Under the pieces are notes generated by a model. It was not told the origin of the DNA. It saw only the letters and a program-made list of their open reading frames with translations, and ran no database searches. This document shows, one piece after another, positions 55,440 to 64,000 of a stretch of DNA of 64,000 nucleotides. The stretch comes from Oncomelania hupensis (Eukaryota > Mollusca > Gastropoda > Littorinimorpha > Pomatiopsidae), in NCBI GenBank assembly GCA_036898135.1, contig CM072511.1, positions 79,747,762 to 79,811,761 on the forward strand, written 5' to 3'. Numbering within the stretch: position 1 is the first letter of the stretch; the number at the start of each line of letters is the position of its first letter. The translations under genes and the position numbers were made by a program.

Positions 55440-55850
55440 AAAACAAATTCATGTCAATAACTTTTAAGAATGAACAGTTTCTTTGCCACAAGATATTCCT
55501 TTGTCATTGTCCACTAAGTCGATGCAAGGTCATATCAATAACTTTAAGGCTAAGCAGGTTTTTTTCAACAAGATATTAGATAACACTGATAAAATCAGAT
55601 GACTGGATAGATGTTTCCTTTGTCAGTGTCCTCCAAACCAATACAATTAGGTCATGTCAATAACTTTATAACGTTGAACATTTTTTTTGCGACCAGATAT
55701 TAAAAACCACTGATACATTCAGAAGAAGGGACAGACGATTCCTAAATGTCTGTGTCCACAAAGTCGATACAAAGTTCAAGTCAATAACTTTAATGCTGTG
55801 CAGTGACATTATTTTTACGACAAGATGTTAGATAACAAGATATTAGACAA
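55440..55850. repeat. Degenerate ~123-bp tandem repeat
   Basis: TCAATAACTTT recurs at 55454, 55535, 55657 and 55781. The last three units (122 and 124 bp apart) share TGTC(A/T)(G/T)TGTCC upstream and (A)CAAGATATTAGATAAC-like text downstream. The first unit is partial. Confidence 0.8.
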
Positions 55851-55859
55851 TTGTTCTCT

Positions 55860-57545
55860 AACAACAACGCAGCCAAATACGACCTGGGAACACTAAACAA
55901 ATGTCGCGGCAGTCACTTTCCGATCGCGAATGCACTCAGATATAACTGAAGACATTTGGGACAGCCAGTCTCCGGTTCCAGAGAGCTCACTGCCCTCACT
56001 TATTATGATTTTAACAACCAGGTGTACCGGTGTGGAAGAGAGCATGAGGTTGCCATGGAATTCGTTGATTTTTAAACAAATAAAATAAAACATGTGAATT
56101 ATTGCTTTTAGCTGCTTTGAATCGAAAACAACTGTTAAAACGTCACTAGGTCTGACATAAACCTGCATTGACATATTTCCATTTTCCTTCATTAGCCAAG
56201 GATGCTGGTATGAGTGATAAGAAATTTTGTCTTGTATCATAGTGTTTGTGATTTTAATCTCTAGACACTAAAACAAATGACTTTTTGATTGCTTTGTATA
56301 TTTTTTGGAGAATATATTGCCAAGATTTGTAGATTGAGTTTGAGGAACAATGAGCATGCTCATTTTTGGGTAATATCTCTTACTTCTGTGGGAATTTTTA
56401 TGAACGGGTACAAGTTACTAATAGGAAGACCTCTACCGCTTTAGATATTAACCTAGACGTGTAGCTTAGAGGTGTACGTTTCCTATTTGTTCCTTTTGCC
56501 TGTTGGTAAAATTACCCCAGGAGAACTAATTCCCATTTCTTATGTGTATGTTAATTTATTTACCGATTCATTCTAGCAACACAAAAGTGCTAATTTGAAT
56601 GCACTGTAATGCAAAATACATTACAAACCAGGAAATGGCAACGTGAAAAAAGTTTGTGCGCATGCATCAAGCATAGCATCCGGAAGCAAGCGAAGTACAA
56701 AAGGCAAAACAAACACAGAAATGAACCTCCTGTTTAAAATGCAAATGCTATTATACCTCCACAACATACAAATAGTTTTCTTTACAAATTATTCTTGTTT
56801 ATATATGTGACAGGACTAGGAAACACATGATATCACTGATGTCAGATTTCTTTCCACTTCTTTTAGCACACTAAGGGAAAAAACACCAACAACAACAAAC
56901 CCCCAAAGCAACAAGAACAAAAAAACACTCTTTTACCACTCTTTCAAGATTCTTGCTGAACAGTAAGACTATTCGTTGGTTGAAAGTAGACAGAAAAGGC
57001 CTTATTCAAGTTGATACAGTCAGCAAAGAAAACCCTTGTCTCACGTACTTGCTAGATCATATTTAGCTGTAATTTGCATTGAAAAGTTCACAACAACCCG
57101 ATCTTGGAACGCTATTTAAGATAACAGAAGCCACACAGTGCTACTATATTAAAACATATCTTACGAATGTATTTGTTAAGTTTCTACAATAGCATAATTA
57201 TTTCCGAAGGAATTAAAATCGAAGTTGTTTAATTTTTACATCAGGCAATATAAATTAAGCTTAACTTGTCTAGATTCTATTTGTGGATGTGTCTACTACG
57301 TTCTCTAGTCGCTTTCTGTTTTGGGCGTATTATCTTGTATGTAAGCGCACGTGTGGTTTAGTAGTAAAGCTCTTTTTAATAGTTTTTATCCGCAGTGACA
57401 AAAGGTTTGTGTAGAACCCAATAATATATAATTATAGGTGCGTGGTTTATAGAGATGGGACTACAGTTTAGTGGCGGCACCCTGGATATAATCCTTATAA
57501 GATGGCATCCTCCTGGAAAATGATGAAATGATAAGAAAGATCTAA
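55860..57545. other. No recognised feature
   Basis: AT-rich sequence without an assignable gene, microsatellite or repeat family. Confidence 0.5.
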
Positions 57546-57552
57546 GTCCCAT

Positions 57553-58245
57553 TTGATGATGATGATGTCCACTTGTATGGCGCACATATCCATGCTGGCA
57601 GCATGCTTAGGGCGCAGGGGGTTGGGGAAAAAGGGTGAAGAAAAAAAAAAAGAAGAACTTCTCTATGTATACACTCAAAAATAGTCAGAAAAGATACGTC
57701 ATCAGACGCCTCTTGAAAGAATCCAGTGTCTCTAGGACTCTCAAGTCCTGGGGAAGAGTGTTCCACAATGCTGGGCCACAGTGGGAGAAGGAGCGGTGAC
57801 CCAAGCGCCTCTTCCTGTGACCATCCACACTTGGAACGGACAACATAAACTGGGAAGAGGAGCGAAGGCGCCTTGAGGGTTTGTGGGTAGGGACAATGTC
57901 TCTCAAGTACCGGGGAGAGGTGGGGTCATGGACACACTTGTAGCACAAGGAGAGGACTTTGTGGTCAATTCTCTTCTTGACTGGTGGCCAATGAAGTTGT
58001 CGGAGAACCGGAGTGATATGGTCGGTCTTCTTGCTGCGGGTGACAATCCTGGCGGCCGTGTTCTGAACACGTTGGAGACGATCAAGCTGATGGTCAGGAA
58101 GGCCCCACAGACAACTGTTTGCATAGTCTAACCTGGATATCACCAAGGTGACGGCAATGGTGATAGCAGCCTTGTTTGTGAGAACACCTCGCAGTTTACC
58201 CAGAGAGCGGAGATGGAAGTAGCACCCCTTAACCACCCCTTACAT
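57553..58245 (-). pseudogene. CR1/L2-like LINE, C-terminal 183 codons
   Basis: The minus-strand frame 58236-57685 reads CYFHLRSLGKLRGVLTNKAA, VISRLDYANSCLWGLPDHQL, LQRVQNTAARIVTRSKKTDH, ITPVLRQLHWPPVKKRIDHK and FSHCGPALWNTLPQDLR..FKRRLMTYLF-stop. This is the post-RT segment of CR1/L2-group ORF2, intact to its natural stop. A ~120-bp 3' UTR ends in GCCATACAAGTGGACATCAT and a (CAT)n tail at 57553-57568. It is 5'-truncated near 58245. The open frame suggests a fairly recent insertion. Confidence 0.88.
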
Positions 58246-58522
58246 TTCTCTGCTGTCAAAGCTTTGCATTAATTGTAGATTTGTGCCATAGATACACGTG
58301 GCCATTTCGCTGTCTTCTAAGCTCGCCAGTGTATCAGCTGGGCTTGCTGAAATCAAGTGACTGGTTTTACAACAGTTAATGCGGCTTGAGTTCACCTAGT
58401 GCCATAAGCAACTCTTTGAGCTGGCATTGCGCTACATATAGGAATTATTTACTTACTTCAAACTCTGCTAGCCTATTGTTATGTTTCACAGGTACAAGCT
58501 GCAGTCGGTGTCTCAACTGCCA

Positions 58523-58527
58523 ATCAT

Positions 58528-58612
<85 letters not shown>

Positions 58613-58647
58613 TAATAAATAAACAAATGAAGAAGAAGAAGAAGAAG

Positions 58648-58678
<31 letters not shown>
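58523..58678. repeat. (AAT)n then (GAA)n
   Basis: An 80-bp AAT block, a short spacer and a 48-bp GAA block. A diverged SINE-like end (CTTTGAGCTGGCATTGCGCT) may lie just upstream at 58400-58450. Confidence 0.93.
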
Positions 58679-58785
58679 TTTTTTTAAAATACAGAACCAA
58701 ACATTTGTTGTTGCATCAATTTTTATTCATCAGATTAACATAAGTTGTACTGATAAAACAAAACATAAAGCTTGCTCTAAGCGCT

Positions 58786-58865
58786 CGCACACACACACAC
58801 ACACACATACACGTACACACACACACACACACACGTACACACACACACCACACACACACACACGC
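58786..58865. repeat. (CA)n microsatellite
   Basis: CA dinucleotides with GTACAC interruptions. Confidence 0.96.
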
Positions 58866-59180
58866 GTATAAGCCGATAAATCGGGAATGTTACCAAAACA
58901 GGGTACACTTGGAGAATGGTATTTTTCTCAGAGATATTTACAAATCAAATATTGTATTTGATAACATTAAGTAGATATTTAAACACTTGACTATCCTATT
59001 TTTCGACAAATTGGGAAGATGCGATTTCCCGATAATTACGATTGTGCTATTCTGTTTTCAAGTGGAAAATATGTTTTTAAAAATAGGGAAGATTTTTGCT
59101 TCACTTTTGTTTTCAACTACCCCATTTGTTACCACGTTTATGTGAAAAAAACCAAACAACTCCAGTTGTGGTTATTCACG

Positions 59181-59191
59181 TACACACACAC

Positions 59192-59240
<49 letters not shown>
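59181..59240. repeat. (CA)n microsatellite
   Basis: About 30 CA units with one CG. Confidence 0.97.
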
Positions 59241-59243
<3 letters not shown>

Positions 59244-59244
59244 T

Positions 59245-59939
59245 TAATAGACTGTGCATATTCTCTAATGCTAAAAACGAGTTGATTCGGTATTGAATTA
59301 TTCAACGCATGTGCTAAAACCTTTCCAGTTATTGGTAACCTACGCTTGAGCATTTATTGTTAGACTAAACGAACTGTCTGTCTTCTAGCTCAGCTGTAAA
59401 CTCTACACAACCATTTTATACGAGAACAGTTCTAACAAACTAAACGCATTCCATGTAATGCTATAGGATAGGGAATTCATTTGACATTTAAACGACTCCG
59501 TATTTGTTAGTCAGCTGTGGCGTTTGTTCGCCATGGCTGCATCTTTCCGCTGCGCTGGTTGTATTAAAGTTAAATGCCTCCTCGTTTCTGCTGTGATGAC
59601 TTGTCGCCTGTAGTCACCCCAGTAGGAGTCCTAAAAGGTCGCGTCAGGTTATCACTTTGACGTCATTTATCGTCGTCATCTATGTAAGTACGGCACAGTG
59701 GTATTCCATGACACAATCCGAGTTCGCAGTGGCCGTGTGGCAATAGGCGTGACTCAGGCGTTTTGAACGCATAGAGGTTATTGGTCTACGTTCTGAATTG
59801 TTTCAAGTAATAAAGTGATAACATCTCTGACATACACTGATAGTAGGCCCCTATTGAACGCAGGTTTAATCTTGGATTCAAACGTATAGACTACAATTGC
59901 TACATAAAAATGTTTGGATTGTGGAAAGTACTTTAAAAT
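59245..59939. other. No recognised feature
   Basis: Unique-looking sequence without supported gene or repeat. Confidence 0.5.
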
Positions 59940-59949
59940 TATACATAGC

Positions 59950-60249
59950 CTATCCTATCCTATCCTGTCCCATAACCCGAAGGTCGTAGGGGCACCACAG
60001 ATGATCGTTTAACCAGCATACTCCATCTTTCTCTGTCCTCAGCAGCCCTCATGGCTTCGCTCAGTGTCAAACCAGTCCATTCTCGAATGTTGTCCTCCCA
60101 CCTCTTTTTCGGTCTCCCCCTTCTTCTACCTCCTTGCACTGTGCCTTGCAGAATGGTCTTTGCAAGGCCTGATGATCTGGTGACGTGGCCATACCATCGG
60201 AGTTTCCGTTTCTTCACCACTGTGAGCAGGTCATCGTGTTGTCCAATGG
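59950..60249 (-). mobile_element. RTE-like 3' fragment with 10-bp TSD
   Basis: A 300-bp minus-strand insertion has the family tail, 3' UTR and last codons (KKRKLRWYGHVTRSSGLAKT...), flanked by TATACATAGC at 59940-59949 and 60250-60259. Its 3' 240 bp are almost identical to the copy at 37728, and the terminal protein frame (59960-60313) is open, implying recent activity. Confidence 0.94.
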
Positions 60250-60259
60250 TATACATAGC

Positions 60260-61900
60260 GTTGAACTCAAAAGCACGAGGTAATGTTGCAACAAAAACGT
60301 AGTTTAGAAACATGCAAGATGCTTTCTGTTCTGCCTTTGATTGTTTATTTAACTACCTTTTTCTTTGCATTTGATTTCATTTTCACTACAATATTTCTTT
60401 CTCAGCATACAACAAATTGTTTTTTAAAAGCTGTCAATTCACTCGCTCAGACATGTGGTCTCATGAAGGAGAGATTGCAGTGGGTCTAATACCGTCTATT
60501 AAAAAAGTGTAGAGAAGACGAGCGCTGCGATTAAAATGAGGTGTCAAATTAAAATAATGACCGAAATAAGTAATACGTAGTTGCCATAATTTAACAAAGC
60601 GCACAAGGACAGTCATAGCGTTGGTCAAAGACCCTGTGAGATAGACTTAGAAATATCACGACCAGCAATCGTTTTACATGTTCTATTTCTTCATTTATCG
60701 ATAAGTACGGAAACAGATGTTGGCCAGTTACTCTGAAATTCGGCTAACGCAGAACTATAAAGTTGTGATCGCTCTGTATCTATACTATCGGGCCTCCAGT
60801 ATCTTGTTTCAGAATGCTGTCGATACAGGAAACAACTGAAATTGCCAACCTTTGCAGTGTCGTTGACTCCTCCTCCTCTTCGTCTTATTCCTCCTCCTCC
60901 TCATCATCATCATCATAGTCGTCAACTTTTTCGTCGTCGTCGCCATCATCATGATCATCATCAACATCGATAGCCACATATTATTGACTCCACGTGTATA
61001 GAAAGCTTGCACCAAGTCGTTACAAAGAGTGCAGCGTAAAGAGCTGCTGGATGACCAAAGTGAAGGAGTGGGTTCACCCTCGGTTCTCGCATGGACAAAC
61101 CATTTAATCTAGTTCCTCGATATATGCACCTCATAATGAAATGCATGCCTCGAGGGTTGAGCTCCACTACTGTAATTTCAAGGGGAGATGGGTGGGGCTT
61201 GTTAAACTAACATAGTGTAGGGGACAGAATGGAAAACGTGCGGAAAATACAAAACGTCGTGCATCCTAATCAATATTAGGAAAGTTTAATTTACACTACA
61301 ACTGCTAGTGGGTGTCTCGCGGAGTTTGGAAATTGCAAGCCAAATTGAAGTCTTCTGTCTCTGAGGGCACAGTTCTAACAAAGTAAGGTTTGTGTAAATA
61401 CGTCAGAGTGCAGAAGCTGAAGCTCTTAATAAAAAGTGAGTGGGAATAATAAATACTCCGAATACAGTTTGCAGCACTGTTAGTAGCTATAACTTCCTAT
61501 TTTGGAAGTTACATTGCGTATAGATAAAATTATAGGGCATTCCATAGGTCGATAACAATTAATAAGGAGAAAAGAAATCTTCGATAATATAAATTGCAAG
61601 CCGTTCTCTCAATACTGTCAAGTGCGGGTGTATAATGGGTCGATGATAGGGTCTTTAAACCCTCAAATTCCTCTTACATTTAGTGATTCACACATTAACA
61701 TTTCAAATACATCTCGCATGTATTGATTTAGACATAAAAATTATCATGTTTACGAAAAGGGCACTGTCATCACACTTTCGAGAACAATCGCCATGGTTGC
61801 GTTGTTTGATAGTTGGTAGTTTTTGTTTTGTTTTCCAGTTTTATGAGTGCAGCAACCTTTCAGTAACAGGGAATGGGAGAGGAAGGTGTTTTTTTTAAGG
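60260..61900. other. No gene recognised
   Basis: Unique-looking sequence with a short CCTCCT/CATCAT-rich patch at 60868-60960. Confidence 0.5.
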
Positions 61901-61907
61901 AGGGGAT

Positions 61908-61925
61908 GGGGGGGGGGGGGGGGGG
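61908..61925. repeat. Poly-G run of 18
   Basis: Uninterrupted G homopolymer, preceded by GGAGGGGAT; a quadruplex-prone sequence. Confidence 0.9.
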
Positions 61926-62233
61926 CAATAACAGAATAAAACACTATTTCTAGATAGAGCTATTTTCTGAGCATTTTTTCATATTTCAAATTGATCAACA
62001 TTGAAGGGACATTTACACAGTTCATTGTGCTTCGAAATTTCAGTTGAGCTATTGTGACATAGGAAAGAATTTTAAATTATATTTAATTTACATAATTTTA
62101 GTCTTTTTTTCTTCTTTTTTTCATTTTTACTCTACATAATCTGAACATTCATTGTACTGTACTGGGGGGGGGTATCCTCCTACTCGTTCTCCCAATGTCA
62201 TCTTCCGTTGCCTTCTTTTTGGGTTTCTTCGGT

Positions 62234-62237
<4 letters not shown>

Positions 62238-62310
<73 letters not shown>

Positions 62311-62473
62311 TATCATCATCATCTTCTTCTTCTTCTTCTTCTTCTTCTTCTTCTTCGTCCTCTTCTTCTTCTTCTTCCTCTTCTTCTTTCTTTCTTTCAT
62401 CCGTTATTTCTTCCTTTCTTATATTGTTCTATCTGTTTTTGTTTTTTGTTGGCCTTCTCAGTCTGCTTTTCCT

Positions 62474-62547
<74 letters not shown>
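62238..62547. repeat. (CAT)n-(CTT)n-(TC)n compound microsatellite
   Basis: CAT block (62238-62308), CTT-rich block (62318-62398) and pure TC block (62478-62547). All long frames across it are homopolymeric. Confidence 0.97.
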
Positions 62548-62550
<3 letters not shown>

Positions 62551-62551
62551 G

Positions 62552-62910
62552 CTGTTGCCAACCAGCCAAATTGTGGATACCTTCTTCGCATGAAAATGTT
62601 ATTTCCTGAGGACTTCATTCAGGCGACGTCTTATGCAATCAGCAAGCCACACCAGCCGATACACCAGCGAGCTGAGAACACAGCAAACTTACCTTCTGTA
62701 TCTATTTCACAACTCCCCAAATTGAAACATTTGGCAGCAGAGAAAGGGAGATATATCATTCCAGTATATCACTCCCTTATTCTCTGGAGGAATATAGCAT
62801 CTAATATTGATTATATATCCGAGATGCTCTCATCAAATTCCAGTTCTTTCTATTTAGGCGAGACCCTTACTACTTGTGTTTCACAAAAACCTGTTGCCTC
62901 CCAAATATAG
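62552..62910 (+). CDS. Candidate exon after a (TC)n acceptor-like tract
   Basis: The (TC)n tract ends in CCAG|CTGTTGCC, which looks like a polypyrimidine tract plus AG acceptor. The frame is then open for about 118 codons of mixed composition (CGYLLRMKMLFPEDFIQATS..., PKLKHLAAEKGRYIIPVYHS) to a stop at 62908. No domain is recognised and no partner exon is found. It may be a chance frame. Confidence 0.22.
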
Positions 62911-63270
62911 AAGTCGATCTATGTGATCCGAGAGGCCGAGTGCTCTATGGCGGGCCTAACTTATCTTGTCCACAGGCCAGAATGGCGCCTGACAGGTGTG
63001 GGATTGAACCCGCCTCTGGGCGTTAAGTTTTTCCAACTATTATTTCTTTTCGACTCGGGCAACATCTCGGCGATTTTTTCCGGGTACTCCGGTTTGCTCC
63101 CCCAACAAAATTTCAGAAAATTAGGTAGGTTGAGGTTGGGCGCGTCACGTGCTGCGCCTACGCTTTTCCCAAGGGAGGTGGCCCAGAATTTTCCGATAAA
63201 AAGGAAAAATAAAGGGAAAATTTGCCACCGGAAAAGAAGAAAATCAAATGATCTAAACAATCCTTATCTC

Positions 63271-64000
63271 TATCCTATCCCGTAACTCGGAGGTCGTAGG
63301 GGCACCACAGATGATCGTTTAAACAGCGTACACCAACTTTCTCTGTCCTCAGCAACCCTGATGGCTTCGCTCAGTGTCAAACCAGTCCATTCTCAAATGT
63401 TGTCCTCCCACCTCTTTTTCGGTCTCCCTCTTCTTTTACCTCCTTGCACTGTGCCTTGCAGGATGATCTTTGCAAGGCCTGATGATCTGGTGACGTGGCA
63501 ATATCATCGGAGTTTCCGTTTCTTCACCACTGTGAGCAGTTCATCGTGTTGTCCAATGACTTGTGTGATGGTCAGTCGGACTTCGTTGTTGGTGATGTGC
63601 TTGGGTATAGGAAATGCCCAGAAGTCTTCTGTAGCACCTCGTCTCCATGCTTTGTATTATTCGTTGTAGATCTGTTGCGAGGGTCCATGTTTCGCAAGCG
63701 TATAGGAAAATGGAGAAGACTAGGGAGAGCAGCAGCCTTACTTTGGAGTGTAGACGGGTGGTCTTGTATTTCCAAATGAGCTTCAAGTTTGCCAGGGCGG
63801 CAGTTGTTTGTGCGATCCTGGAGAAGACTTCCTGTCGGGATTTTTTTTATTGTTGATACAATGGCTCCTAAATATTTGAAGCTATGCACTATGTTGAGGG
63901 ACTGGCCTTGGATTTTGATGTCCATGTTGATGCCATTAGTGTTGTTGGTCATCATTTTGATCTTCTCTACACTTATTTCCATTCCATAGGCTCTGGAGGT
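63271..64000 (-). pseudogene. RTE-like retrotransposon, continues past window end
   Basis: From the CTATCC tail the minus strand reads the 3' UTR, the basic C-terminal region (63361 onward), LLLSLVFSIFLYACETWTLA, MTNNTNGINMDIKIQGQSLN and HSFKYLGAIVS, reaching the RT ISVEKIKMM region at the window edge. A TTTTTTTATTG insertion near 63840 and several shifts break the frame. Confidence 0.9.

Overview
The window looks like non-model animal nuclear DNA, probably from a marine mollusc (inference). It is saturated with di-, tri- and pentanucleotide microsatellites, tRNA- and 5S-rRNA-derived SINEs, non-LTR retrotransposons of the RTE-like, CR1/L2-like and RNase-H-bearing I-like kinds, solo LTRs and short TIR elements. 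Signals point both to introns and to very low coding density. I see no bacterial operon, CRISPR array or phage, and no host gene that can be followed through more than one plausible exon. Most long open frames are translations of (GAA)n, (AAT)n, (GA)n or (AT)n.

Layout. 0-10 kb: an AT-rich palindromic element, SINE and LINE ends, a 222-bp tandem duplication, a 66-bp minisatellite, a CR1-like 3' end, a 284-bp TIR element carrying telomere-like repeats inside an (AC)n tract, a 5S-rRNA-derived SINE and a GA/TC hairpin. 9-18 kb: RTE-like copies, a Harbinger-type element (13261-14234) and a three-layer nest at 15607-17607, in which an RTE copy is broken by a second RTE copy and by a 1.47-kb solo LTR. 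18-28 kb: tRNA-like SINEs, then a decayed THAP + DDE_Tnp_4 transposon (about 20711-27278) whose two end regions carry arrays of the motif GGCTACCTAA. 28-37 kb: a TIR element full of (AAT)n, C-rich and AAT/ATT repeats, then a CR1/L2-like LINE (31983-36528) split by a 2.1-kb solo LTR with a 5-bp target duplication. 37-43 kb: a second nest, an inverted-repeat element containing a full-length RTE-like element (37728-41699, 11-bp TSD) that itself contains a 673-bp hAT-like element, followed by a mariner deletion derivative. 43-64 kb: SINEs, a 33-bp inverted-repeat element, microsatellites, a near-perfect 62-bp palindrome, degenerate tandem arrays, an RNase-H LINE, a CR1-like LINE end and several 5'-truncated RTE copies.

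The unifying player is one RTE-like family. On its sense strand it ends in (GGATA)n, it makes 6-11 bp target duplications, and it is present in at least eleven recognisable pieces. The full-length copy shows the order endonuclease - linker - reverse transcriptase (FADD) - C-terminal basic region. SINE 3' ends, LINE 3' ends and microsatellites repeatedly abut, consistent with target-primed insertion seeding simple repeats. The strongest undescribed-looking systems are the THAP/DDE element with its long subterminal arrays and a second THAP fragment (36937-37068) beside an array of TGACAAAACCAAGC motifs.
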